Of a stretch of 64,000 nucleotides of DNA, positions 34,042-45,648 are shown in pieces; the stretch's first letter is position 1, and each line of letters begins with the position of its first letter. Source of the DNA: Filosporella fistucella (lineage: Eukaryota > Ascomycota > Leotiomycetes > Helotiales); assembly GCA_030077755.1 (NCBI GenBank), contig JAQJZZ010000015.1:1922001-1986000 (forward strand), read 5' to 3'. Below the pieces are notes generated by a model. That model worked only from the letters and a program-made list of their open reading frames with translations. It had not been told where the DNA came from and did not search any database. The translations under genes were made by a program, and so were the position numbers.

Positions 34042-37000
34042 ATGAAAGGCCTCCATTTGGTGGTCCTGGGGTGGATCTGGACTGCTGGTAAGGTTTTCTG
34101 ACGGTGTCTCGCGATGGATTGGTGTTTGATAATCCCTCCTTTAGCTACAACAGCATTATCGATTGCAAACCACGACGTAAAACGATCTCCACAACAAGTT
34201 GATTTAAAGGACCAAACGGATGAAGAAGCGTTCGCTCAAACGAAGAATCCAGTCAAGCACGGACTTTCAAACAATGTTCCCCTCAGAATTTTGACACTTG
34301 GTGCTTCAATCGCTTATGGATATCCATCTACTGACGGAAATGGCTTTCGTTACCCCTTGAGAAATAAGTTAGTATGGGAAGGAAACCCGGTGAATATGGT
34401 TGGGAGTGTCTCAGCAGGTTCTATGTATGTGTCTCCACAGTCTTGTCGAGCGGTCTCTTTTACGCTGCGAATGAGCACCTAAACTTTTTCAACCGACTCT
34501 TGTACATCAGTTCGCACGAAAACTGACTTTAATTGATACAAAAGCTGACTTCAATTGCGTGGTACTTAGGGCAGATAATCAGTTTGAAGCGTATGGCGGA
34601 TACACGATTGACCAAATTGCTGCCAAAGCAGAGAATTCTATTCCCAGCAAGCCGAATCTGGTCCTGCTTCACGTTGGCACCAATGACATGACCAGTAATG
34701 TAGATGTTGCTAATGCTCATACCCGTTTGGGAAAATTGATTGATAGACTCTTCACTGCGATTCCAGACGTTACTGTTATTGTATCTACATTATTGCCTAA
34801 CAGCAATGCGCAGGCAAACGAAGCAATTTTCAATGCGAATGTACCTAGTATGGTCAAAGCGCGCCAAACAGCGGGGAAGAAACTTGTACTGGTTGATATG
34901 TCAAGCTCGTTCTTTAGCATGGCAGATATAACAGCCGATGGGTGAGAAGAGAAGCTTCCCCGCTTGCAGATTTGCGCTGACAAGCTCCACTAGAACACAT
35001 CCTACAGATGTCGGTTTCGTGAAGATGGCTGCAGTGTGGTATCGCAAGTCCATCTACCTGCGAGTTAATGAAATATGCTGATCTCGAAAGAGGGAATCAA
35101 GGCGGCATCGGACGCTGGATGTAAGTTGTGCGGAAGATAACACGAGTTTTTTCAAAGTACAAGACTGATTCGCAAATCTGTCCAGGGTTGACTGCACCGG
35201 TTTTCTGGGGGGACATAGACATAGTTGGAGCAGAGAACATGTGCGATGAGGTGCCTGGAATGGCAACTCGACCTGTACAAGTTGGATTGGGCTCTGGTGC
35301 TGTAAGTGACGCAGAATTAGACGAGACCAGCATTGAAAACTTGTCCAACTTCGATCAGAGATGTCTGTTTCGAAGTGATGGCTAACATCTTGTCGTAGTC
35401 TGATGGGGACTATGCACATTCCGCAGTTGCTGGCGGAGGATATCTTGGAGCTGGCAACCCAGCAACCAAGGGTGTAAATTGGGCAGTGAGTTGCGATCCA
35501 TCATCCACACTCTTACTTCTCTTCCTATGAGGATCTTCTGACCCATTCCTAGGATATCGATGGAGATGGAATCGATGACTATGTGTAGTGAGTGTAGCAC
35601 GGTCGAAGTATACTCCGGTTGCTGAACTGAAAAGTGTTTCCACGGACCTGAATGGCGGATTGGGCGTTGCTCTCAGCCTCGGAGGTGGCAATTTTGGGCC
35701 TTACGTGCGCGAAACTGGGCCTCTGGCTCCCGGAGCGTGCGAACGCAGCGGTGTAAGATTTGCAGGTATGAGTTTTTCTGAATAATCCTGGTTCTCGCTA
35801 TCAACCTTCCTTTCAGGCTCCTACTGACTTGTCTTGCGAAAAGACATGACTGGTGATGGAAGGGCCGATGTATGTTGTTTGGGCTTGACTGGTGACATTT
35901 GGTGCTGGCAGAATACGCCCGGTACTGATCCTAGAATTCCAAAATGGGTCTCAATGGGGTGGCTATTGAAGGAATCAGGTTTTAGTCGAGATCAGGTCAG
36001 TCATGTTGTTGATAGAATAATGCCCTAAGAACATCTGCTGACGCTTCAAAACGTGTAGGTACGACTGGCAGGTACGTTACAACTGGAATGAGGAATACCA
36101 TCTCCTCCCAAGATACTATTTTTGACTTAGGCTAATGTCTGCGGCGAAGATCTGGACGGTGATGGAAAGGCAGAGTAAGTCTAAGCTGATGCCCAAATGA
36201 TGCCAATACTTACTGTTCCAGTTATGTTGGAATTTCAGCAGATGGAGCTAGTCTCTGGGGTTGGCGCAACACTGCCCCCGATAATGTCCAACCTACAAAA
36301 TGGACTCCATTTGGCGGAGCGGGAAGCTTACCGACTGGACTGAAAATCACGGGTTGGCGGTTTGCTGACTTGAAGTAAGTCTCAGTGCTGCTCAGATATC
36401 TCCCATCCTATCTTGAATGATTCTAACCATTTTTTCCGATAGCGGGGATCATCGTGATGATTGTGAGTAGAAGATTACATTCAGTTGTTGTCCCTCAGTA
36501 GGATCCGGTCTGAGAATTGATTCTTTAGTACTCTACGTCGACGATAATGGCAAAGTGACTACGTGGATCAATCAAAGGGGGTTGAGGTGAGTTGTCCCAT
36601 TCGATAATTGCCAAAATTGTCTGAATTGACTGAAACCAATAAGTCATGGGCTTGGTCCTGTCTGGATTTCAAGAGGGTGAGTTGCAGTTGGTTTTCAAAA
36701 TCATAGCAAACGTTGACAGGAAGCTAGTGATACCCACCGAGGAGGAAGCTCGCCACAAAATGTCACATTTGGTAAGTCCAAACGTCAATCAAGTCTTGAG
36801 GAAACGGCGATATTGCCAATATCTACTCAAATCTTCGCTCTGTTGCTAAGATATTTGAACAGGCAAAATGATGGGGACTGGCAGGGCCGACTATGCAACG
36901 ATTACTGACAATCCTAACACCATAAGTGTCTATGCGACCATCAACAAGAATATGGGAATGTATGGAACCGCTGTCAAGGGAGATGGGACCAGGTACTGCG

Positions 37001-38629
37001 ATATGACCGGCTCTGGAGCAGATGATTATATTGTGAGCTTCACCGAGGACTCATGGCACATATAACTTTGTGTATGAATGCTTACTGGATCGGAATTATA
37101 GTGGGTATCTTTGATGGGGGAAGTTACCTTGTATGGCAATAGACACTCATGGGGAAGCTGGAATCAATACGGTGTGATCTACAACGTCAATCGTTCACGA
37201 AGAGAGGTACATCAGGTTTTAAATGTGCAGCTATGAATTTATGCTAACAAGTATTGAAGGTTTATTTTGCAGGTAAGTGGTTGGGCAATGCAATTAAGCT
37301 GGATTGCTGGCTTGGATGCAACATTATAACAGACTGACCTAGAATAGATTTTGACGGCGACAAGAAATGTGACATAGTAAGTCATATCCAATTGCCCAAG
37401 ACAATATAATACTAAGAATTGTTCTAGCTACTTGTGGAAAAAGCAACAGGCACTACGATAATGCTTCGAAATGACTATGCCAATGGAAAGTTTGCATTCA
37501 CCAATGTCGGGATTGTGAACTCGGGGGCAACGTGCACAGCAGGCTATGGCTACGACCTGCATGATTTAGGAGTTCGTTGGCATGATATCGATGGGGACGG
37601 TTAGCTCCATATACCTGTGGATTTCCACACCAATTCTGATGTTCTCAGGTCGAGCCGATTTTCTCTGCATGGCGCGAAATGGTATGATTACTGGGTATCT
37701 CAACAAAGGCATCAATAATATGACGAATCAAGGCCAGGTACGTGTCGCCCAAGCTTTCATACATCCATACTCCTGGTAATAATCCCAAAAGCTCGCTGGA
37801 GAAAATTCCCAAGCTGCCCTTCATATTCTTTCTCCCCTTTACCAACGCCGCATTGTGTGGGCATCTAAGACTGACGGTTGCTACAGATAAAAATGACAGA
37901 AGGTAGAGAGAGAAAGAGTAAGTCTCTCCTATTTTGTGATCACTATATTTTCAACTAATTGACGACTTGTAGATTTTCGCTTTGCGTAAGTCACCTCTAT
38001 TCCCTACTCTCTCGACTCCTCCAAGTACGGAGAAAGCACATACAAGCGACAGCTTGGTTTGATTTTAGAACACATCTCGAGATACTAACATCAGCAGTGA
38101 CATCAATGGCGATGGACGCGATGATCTTGTTCACATAGACATGGTCACCTCAGCCGCCGAAGCTGTAAGTTTAAGGTTTTCAATCCATCTTTGTCACCCA
38201 ACTTACACGGCATCGTCACACTGACACATGTTTTGCAGTGGCTGAACACAGGGCCTACTGGCCAGGTTGGCAGTCTCGTGGCAAATACTAGCTCATTTGG
38301 CTGGAATTTCAAAGGACAGATCACCAGTGAAAGTGCAGGAAGGGGTTCCTGCCTCGAGTTTGCCAATCTGTACGGGGTGGGCCGAGCTGATGCTATTCGT
38401 AAGTAATTCTACACATCTTCCCTTATGATGACCACTGATATAAATGATCTAATTTTAGTTGTATATCCTGCCACGAATGAGCAATTTGCTACGTTGTAAG
38501 TTTGATTCCAGACTCTGACTGGGAGACATACTGATAATGCCAAGTAACGTATGTCCAAATGGGGGACTCGAACCAGTCGCACCAAATCTTCCTGTCCCAC
38601 CTGCAATGACATGGCCGCTTGGAGCATAG
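34042..38629 (+). CDS. Secreted SGNH hydrolase with C-terminal FG-GAP/VCBS repeats
   Basis: 29 small exons: 34042..34087, 34145..34424, 34570..34941, 34994..35043, 35091..35120, 35186..35301, 35399..35485, 35553..35584, 35635..35765, 35844..35995, 36059..36071, 36150..36174, 36222..36374, 36443..36462, 36529..36586, 36644..36676, 36720..36771, 36863..37032, 37102..37206, 37260..37272, 37348..37376, 37428..37599, 37649..37737, 37887..37917, 37973..37985, 38098..38164, 38239..38398, 38459..38495, 38545..38629; about 874 aa. A signal peptide (MKGLHLVVLGWIWTA) leads into an SGNH esterase: LGASIAYG with the Ser, GTNDM, and DGTHPTD with the Asp/His. Then come FG-GAP-like repeats, each with a calcium-type D-x-D-G-D core (DIDGDGIDD, DMTGDGRAD, DLDGDGKAD, DFDGDKKCD, DINGDGRDD). 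They suggest an extracellular esterase on polysaccharide, joined to a beta-propeller. Intron 4 is GC-AG. Exons 16 and 17 do not join in phase, so the reading frame breaks there as sequenced. Confidence 0.75.
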
Positions 38630-39446
38630 ATAGGAGATGGTGATTCTCTCTGGTGAGGATGATTGGAGGGCTAATGAAAACGCTTTGTAACATTCGCTGT
38701 ATTCATATTGAAGACTTTTAGAGTTCAGTATTAGACTATCAGTCTCTCTGCTGAAGATGCTATCGAGGTACAGTGATAGTGACCAAAACCTAAGAATTCA
38801 GCATGGATAAAATCCCCACCAACGAGAAAACATAAGCTGAACCTTGGATCGGAGCTGGACCGTGATGCCATAAGATTGTCAATAAGTGTCGAAAAGTGAG
38901 AAATTATTGATTGAAATGTAAACCGAACACGTTTACCTCGAGACTTCGAGGCAATGAAAGCATCAGTCCGAGTTGCGAGGTACTCTGACTGAAATTATAG
39001 CATTACATATCACTGAAATCGAGTGTCGTTCAGTGTTCAAAGTCTGAGATGGCAGGGTTGTTAATTCCCCAAATGTTTCTGGGGGTTAACTCAGTTCAGC
39101 GTGTAGCCCCTGTAGTTCCAGTGACTACTGCGCCCGAGATCTAGGCACAACCACTGCAACTTTTGCGATCAAAGCCTGGAAATCGTGACTGCGACTATGA
39201 CACGATTGTAACAGCCAATCAATTGTCAGATGCTATTTCATTCGTATTTTCACACCAAGAATTGATCGATGCGCGATCCATTTGTCATGACCCCTCCTTT
39301 GCTGAAGCTTTTCAGTACATGTACGTGCAGCACCCAGTCTCCCGGATATCCCAAAGATGAGTAGAGCTCTCAGTATTATGGTACAAGTCCCGACTTTCCC
39401 ACGTAGTCAGCTCCTATCAAATATCGACTGGTTCCAAATCGTATAT
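38630..39446. other. Intergenic, convergent 3' regions
   Basis: Between the SGNH gene and the P450 gene, which run towards each other. No gene, RNA or repeat is recognised. Confidence 0.55.
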
Positions 39447-41232
39447 TTATGTTCTTCTTGTATACTTGATATATCCGGTAGGATTCGGCTTCGCCGCTGA
39501 AGGGCTATTATAATCAACTGGGGGCAGCTTCGATGTTGGATTTCCAAGCTTGTCACTCAGCTCGTAGTCAAAACTCGCTATAAAGTATGCGAGAATGACA
39601 TTTGCTTCGAGCTTGGCAAACTGTAGTCTTTCGTTAGTAGGGAGTATCAAATTGTCCATATCACTGGTATGAAGTGCGAGCTCTTACTCTCATGCCAACT
39701 ATAGGTTTCGGAGTTAGTCCAAGTGGTCAATATCGGAATACTGGGAAATCACATACCACACGGATGTCTTCCTACGCCCCACCCTAGGTATGCGTATGGC
39801 TTCTTTTTGTCTTCAGCACGCTCTGGCAAATACCTCGATGGGTCCCATCTCTCGGGATCAGCATAAACCTCAGGATCCATATGTACGTCTGCTAGTGCAT
39901 AGGTAACAAACACTCCGTGCTGAATGATCTCGTCCTTTACACCAGTGGAAAGCTCTTTGCCGCTTACGTTTCTCCGTATGGCTGTGCCAAGTGCTTGTAA
40001 CCTGATAGTTTCCTTGAGGCACAGGTCAATGAGTGGAAATTCTCCTTCCCATGCTTCGACTGGAATATAGTCGAGTTGCTCAAGGAGAGGGGCATTTTTG
40101 TTTGGAGAGTATTTTCCTGCCACAGAGATAATTTCTTCCCGAGTTTTGGCCCGCCAGCAGGGGTCGTTGGATAGGTAGGTGAGTAGCCATGCCGTGTTGA
40201 TGCCACTGTTCAAGAGCCCAGCAAAAAGAGCACCGACGATGAACTACAAACTATCAGTTGCATTCCAATCTCACTCTTTAGTACGAACCTCTATCATTCT
40301 GAATACGCTATCACCTTGGTCCATCAAATACTGCAATGCATCGTCTCCTCTCACACCACTCTTCTTACGCTCATCCACAATTTTATTGATAATCATATAG
40401 ATCTTACCTCCAGCAATTGTGCGTTTCACAACCGCCGGAGACGGGAACCAAGGAAACATAATTGCCGTGGGTGTAGCGCTTCGATCAATACTGGTGTACA
40501 GTTTTAGCATTTTATCCATTAGTTCCTGATTATCTGCAATATCATCACAACCGACAGTCCTCATCGTGAGCTGAAAGATGGCATAGTAGATATTTTCAAA
40601 TGGATCGGTGACTCCCTTGGGATCATTTGCCAATAGTTTCATGCTTTTTTGTACGTCATTTTTCAACTTTGGTAGAACTGCATCTGATCAGTAGGGAACT
40701 CAATATTCCGATCACTCCTCACTTTTGCTGAGATTGTTCGTCTTCAGAAGATTGTTCAATCGCCGAACAAAAAATCCACCAGGCGTCCCGAAGTCAGGAT
40801 CAATTTCTTTGAGCGACTTCTTGGTGGCATTTGGAGATTGTCCAAACAGAACAGAGTATCTGCCATTTTCGTCAGTATCTCTTCAATGAATAGAGCTTGC
40901 GATCGTTACCCCTCTTCAAACCCGAGGTCTCGACTATCAAAGAACATTTGACGGGATTTATCGCCCGTCAGCCCAACAACTGGGTGTTTTCCGATAAAGA
41001 AACTGAAGTTGCCAGTAGCAGCTCGAGATCTGGCATTTTGGAAGAACTCCCATCTCTTGGTGAAGAAATCAATAGCTCCAACGATGGGATAGCCATTGAT
41101 TTTTTGTGGTGCCTTCGAGGAGAATTGGAAACGCGACGGCAAAAAGAAAAAATATGAACCAATTGAAATTGCAATGACAACCGGAACAATAGTTGCCAGT
41201 GAGAACGCTGGTAGATGGAGAAGAGTGGTCAT
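39447..41232 (-). CDS. Cytochrome P450 monooxygenase
   Basis: Six exons (41232..40910, 40859..40723, 40677..40289, 40243..39757, 39698..39688, 39620..39447) give 506 aa. An N-terminal membrane anchor (FSLATIVPVVIAISIGSYFFF) precedes the proline hinge region. The ExxR pair is in LKETIRLQ, the PERF-like motif is DPERWDPSRYL, and the haem motif is WGVGRHPCVGMRFAKLE with Cys445 as iron ligand. Trp replaces the usual Phe and His the usual Arg, the latter also seen in CYP51-type haem loops. The I-helix reads ALFAGLLNSGINT, lacking the usual acidic-Thr pair. It is an ER-bound oxygenase using NADPH-P450 reductase. The substrate is unknown and I assign no CYP family. Exon 5 is an 11-nt microexon coding part of the haem loop. 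Confidence 0.9.
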
Positions 41233-42562
41233 TGTCGTCGTTGGCGAACGTGCAAAGTTTATCCAGATACTCGAGTACCCTCGAAGAACAAGGAACAGGT
41301 CAGATTCTCGATTCCGACATTGAGATAAAGTACAGTCGGGGATCGAGGTGGTACAATGTTTTACAGCCTCGTCTGCTGACAGCAAGGGTAGTCGCAGGAA
41401 AATGTTAACTTTCGAGGATAGATGACGTTTTAATTGGTGCTGTCGGATACAATGCTGCCACGCTTCGGCCTAGCAGGCCGAGCAGGCCTATCAAATCAGC
41501 AAAATGTAATCGTTGTCACAACTCTTCATTGACGATCTGAGTTCCCCGGATCTAGAACAGAGGATACAGATACGCAGAAATTGGCCAAGATCAACAGGAG
41601 TAGGAATATATTAAAGCAACTGTATTAGGTTAGAGGGACAATAAAGATCTTATAGGTTGGGTAGTGAGATGGCTAGAGTTGGAAGTATATGCCCCGCCTT
41701 ATAATACCCCACAACATTTTTTATGTGATGATACTTTGCAAAGAAGAGGTTGTCAGTCATCCAAGAAAAAGTGACGATCTATGCTGAAGAAATGATGGAA
41801 AGGAACTTCAATCTATCATCTCTTGGAATTTTCGTTGAGGGATTGGAAGAGAAATGATTCAACATTGCGTTGAGAATCGTGGAAGCGGCTGATGGTCCTA
41901 GACGTAAGCCTTTTAAGCTTAAATGACCAAATCAAACGAAAGGTTTGATCTAGGTGTATTAATATTGTTTTCATATATACGAACCTCGAGGTATCGTTGT
42001 GTTGAGTTGTACCTAGGTAGTCAATTCAAAACTCACTTTGTGTTGGCTAGCTAGTCACATGATTGAGACCAACAGCGACCTTGTGATTTTAGTTCATTTC
42101 CAACTTCGAACGTTCCCCACCGTCTCTCCACCATATTCAACATGCAAGATACTTCATAAGAACAGTAGTACAGCATCACGCTTCTCTTCGTACAATTGAT
42201 TACTCATTTATCCCACCTTTGGATACTCAGACTGCCAAGTCTGCAACCCAATTTCAGAAGGTACCATCATGATGCGGTACGGCGATCACTTGGCAACAGG
42301 CTTACCACATGCCTATTAAGTTCTAATTAGATAAGAAGAGGCTATCTTCACAGCAATTTTCCCGTGATAGACGGCAGATGTAAAAAACTTACAGGGATTT
42401 TATATGTCGAGTGATATATGAAAGAGGGGTTTCAAAGTAACGATGCATGTACTGTAAGTGCTCTGGATGACAGTTGGGAAGTTTCTCTGTTTAAAATCTC
42501 CTCTTGCTGCTGTTCCTTTTACTTGTACACCAATTTTTATTTTGAAAATTGCGGTCGCTGCC
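41233..42562. promoter_or_regulatory. Divergent upstream region P450/metalloprotease
   Basis: 1.3 kb between two divergent start codons. It holds a short imperfect repeat of GCAGGCC (AGCAGGCCGAGCAGGCC near 41468-41485). No gene or RNA is recognised. Confidence 0.45.
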
Positions 42563-44711
42563 ATGGTACGTCTCGCAGATACATTTGTAACCCCAAAAGG
42601 GCTTCTAAGGTCGGCGGTCGCGAGTGCACTTTTCATCCATCATGGCATCGCAGCACCAAATGCAATTCTCTATCGCGATGACTTAGTCGCATCGGCAGGA
42701 GAAGTTGATCCCTTCGCGATTATAGATCCACAGAATTGGGTGAATCCTGATAATATGACAGTGAGTTGCACCTACTTCATAGATTGAAGGCGCACCTAAA
42801 CATCCATAGTGGGATGACTGGAACCCAGCCCCAGGAACAAACTGGTCGGATACCAGCCGAAAAGGTTCAAATCGGAATTTCAACATCGCTCTTGTTACTG
42901 TCGACTACGATGACCTATCATTCACGATTCTAGAACCGGTCGGATCAACTGTATTTGGAAATCCACAGCCTGTGGCTGCTACCTTGAATCTCACACGTGA
43001 GGGAGTTCCTCAATTCTACAGGGACTTCTATAATCGTCCCGATGAGCTCAATCAAGGTCACACTCTTCATGAGTACTGGATGGGAGACTCCGGGGGGCGA
43101 TTTGGTGTGGATCTCACTGCTTTTGGACCATATCGACTGCCGTCGCTATCATATCAATATGGTATAAGCAATGATATGAACCCCAATGAGTGCCCTACGG
43201 GTAAAACCTGTAACCTTAACATTCGGAATGATGCACTCGGCGCATGGCGAGCTCAGGTTGGCGAAGCAGTTGCCTCCTCATTCGAATTGGTTTTCATTCT
43301 GTCTGCTGGCCAGGATGAATCTTCGACCTGGCAAGAATTTGGCGAAATGAAATTTCAGACCAAGGAAGATGTTCCAGATAGTTTCGGGCCCCCAAAGAGT
43401 GCCAATAGTACAGACACGAACTGGGCTAAGACTCGGTACGTGGAATGGTCATCGTGGGCAGCAGCAGCGACTTTTTGGCCAAATGCAGGTGGTGGATCAT
43501 CGGTCCAAGCAGAGAGCAGTGGGATGGGTACATATGCACATGAGCTCTCCCATTTGTTGAATATCGGGGACAACTACAATAACCCCTATGGAGTTCCTTT
43601 GCGCCGCTCCTATACTGGACCTTGGTCTATGCTGTCTCGAGGTTCCTTCAATGGCCCAGGGGGTCCTCATACCAGATGGCAGATACCACCACGTCAAGGT
43701 GGCACAATGGGATCTTTGCACACCCTTCGAGACAAAGCACAAATTGGTCTAATCGGCCAAGAAAGCATCTTGCACCTTTCTCGAGAAGCATTATCCACAT
43801 CTGGACTCATTGTCGGCGAATTTATAGCTCGATCGGTCGTGCCTGGCCCAGGCGAGCTGATAGGAATGAGAGTCGCAATGGATGCTGACCTGTCTCCTAA
43901 TTGCAGCATCGAAACAGATGTGTTTTGCGATGGCGGTGGATACAACAACTATGACATTGAAGTAATTGACCGTATGGGACCAGATTCCTTCACACCCGAT
44001 TCTGGCGTCATGATATCAAAGACCAAGGACAATGCTTTTGGAACATATCAGTGGACTATCGATGCAAACCCACAAGACATTCGCCTCCTGGATTTCCACC
44101 GCCCGGATGGAACACCAGTGTATATCACATTAGGTGATTTCCGCCAGCTGGCTGATGCGTTGTTCCATGCTGGAACTCGTTCAGGCAGCGAGTACGAGTT
44201 TGTGGATAAATCCAATAATCTCCATTTCTACATCTTGAACATGAAGCGTTCTTCAGAAGGAGTTTTATCATATACAACAGCCGTTCGTGGGGTTGATGCA
44301 ACGAGCCCTCATAAACACAAAGTTGCTCTCTCACCTCTTGGTCGCATAACAAATGGGCATAAGCTGAATGCAGCTACCCAGAAGGGGTTGACCTGTTCAT
44401 TCCAACTATCCAACAAAGGAACTTTCACGACCCCAACTGGAAACGCGTCACATCCCCAAGATGTGAGCGCATATCTGAAAAAAGATGTGTATAGACTCGA
44501 GGCCGAGGTCAAAGGAAAGGGATGGAAAGTTGAGTTGCCGAATGCACTTGCTACGGCTTCATTTGGAGGACAAGTCATTGTTGATGTTGCGATTGGAGCA
44601 GAGGATGATGCTGCTTTGATTGCGACTGTGAAGCTTACTGCTACGTCTGAGTCTAACCCCAACGCGAGCGCGAGTGGATGGTGTGTTGTGAACAAGTATC
44701 TTAATTTGTAA
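42563..44711 (+). CDS. Secreted zinc metalloprotease (M6-like, HExxH)
   Basis: Two exons (42563..42760, 42810..44711) give 699 aa. The start at 42563 has gccATGg context and yields a signal-like N-terminus, where a hydrophobic run (LLRSAVASALFIHHGIAA) precedes the mature part. The active site is YAHELSHLLNIGDNY: His310 and His314 bind zinc, Glu311 is the base, and Asp320 is a plausible third ligand, as in M6 (immune inhibitor A-like) peptidases. A conserved WSMLSRGSFNGPGG loop follows. The C-terminal ~250 aa look like beta-rich accessory domains. The protein is probably an extracellular protease; the substrate is unknown. Confidence 0.85.
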
Positions 44712-45459
44712 TCTTCAAAAAGTGTAAGTAGATAAATGAGCACAAGCAAGCTAGAGGTTGACGCGAATTCTGCAAAGGAAGTTAAAGGACTGATGTCAGC
44801 ACACAATGTACCTGATGATGTGAAAGAAATATACTTAGTTTCCCCTTCCACTATAGACAATCAGAATGGAAACCTAAAAAGATAGGAATATCTCTTAAGA
44901 GGCACAGCACATATTGGATCCCAGCAGTGGAGGTAGCTAGTAAACGCGCCTCTCCACTGAAACTCTTAGTAGGTATATTCAACAAAGTCGCTGGACTGGT
45001 AGCGACAAAAACACCAATACTCGCATTTCACTAGCCATAGAATCTTTCAAGCCTCAACCACACAATTATCCACCCATATATATTGAATTAACAAAGTATC
45101 AAAAGTTGAGTCGCAAGAATGGAAGGAGCGGCGCTTGCTCTGCAAATGTTCGTACCTAGCCTTGCCAGCAAGCCGCCTCGCCTGTGCAGCGATACCTATT
45201 GTTACCATAAAGAAGACTGGAACGAGCCTTGAAGGGCTCGATGATCATTGGCGTTGCTCAGTGGTGATGACTAGATAAGGGGTTTGATGCATCTTAGTAG
45301 GGGATTTCGTTCAAAATAATAAGTATTCAAACTGATCGAGTCCCACATACTCCAGAACCAACCCCGCTCTCGTTTGACAGCATTCCCTTTCAGGCCCCAC
45401 TTCAAAGTGTTATGAATAAATCCAAATAAGCTCCTCTCCGTCACAGCCACGCAAGTTTC
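44712..45459. other. Intergenic before the tRNA gene
   Basis: 748 bp without a supportable gene between the metalloprotease and tRNA-Pro. Nothing else is recognised. Confidence 0.55.
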
Positions 45460-45618
45460 GACTCATTGGTCTAGTGGTATGATTGTCGCTTCGGGACTTA
45501 CCTCCCCTCTCTTCGGAGAGAGCTAATGTGACAGGGTAAGCTATTAAATATTCTCATATTTTAGAATATGTTTGTTAACTTTCATTCTTAGCCCCGGGTT
45601 CAAATCCCGGATGAGTCC
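45460..45618 (+). tRNA. tRNA-Pro(CGG) with two introns
   Basis: The acceptor stem GACTCAT (45460-45466) pairs fully with ATGAGTC (45611-45617), and C45618 is the discriminator base. The D arm is GTC...GAT with TAGTGGTAT between. The anticodon stem GTCGC (45485-45489) pairs with GTGAC (45528-45532), with one G-U. The anticodon is CGG at 45492-45494. The T arm is CCGGG-TTCAAAT-CCCGG (45594-45610). A 31-nt canonical intron (45496-45526), holding a CTCTC-TTCG-GAGAG hairpin, sits after position 37. A second insertion of 56 nt (45536-45591) splits the variable loop. It starts GTAAGC, ends TTCTTAG and has a TTAAC branch-like site. Removing both leaves a regular 72-nt tRNA-Pro with variable loop AGGCC. 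Confidence 0.88.
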
Positions 45619-45641
45619 CATCTCATCCTTGTTGGTTCTGC

Positions 45642-45648
45642 TTTTTTT
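45642..45648 (+). terminator. RNA polymerase III terminator of tRNA-Pro
   Basis: A run of seven T residues lies 24 bp after the discriminator base, as expected for Pol III termination. The second intron contains a shorter run of only four Ts (45559-45562), which would be a weak stop at most. Confidence 0.75.

Noticed and set aside
35553..35640. Apparent stop (GTGTAGTGA) in the SGNH gene as a frameshift
   Set aside because: A 50-bp intron at 35585-35634 with GTAGTG donor, GCTGAAC branch and AAAAG acceptor restores the frame exactly.
34042..44711. Secondary-metabolite gene cluster
   Set aside because: A P450 is present but there is no polyketide, peptide or terpene synthase nearby.
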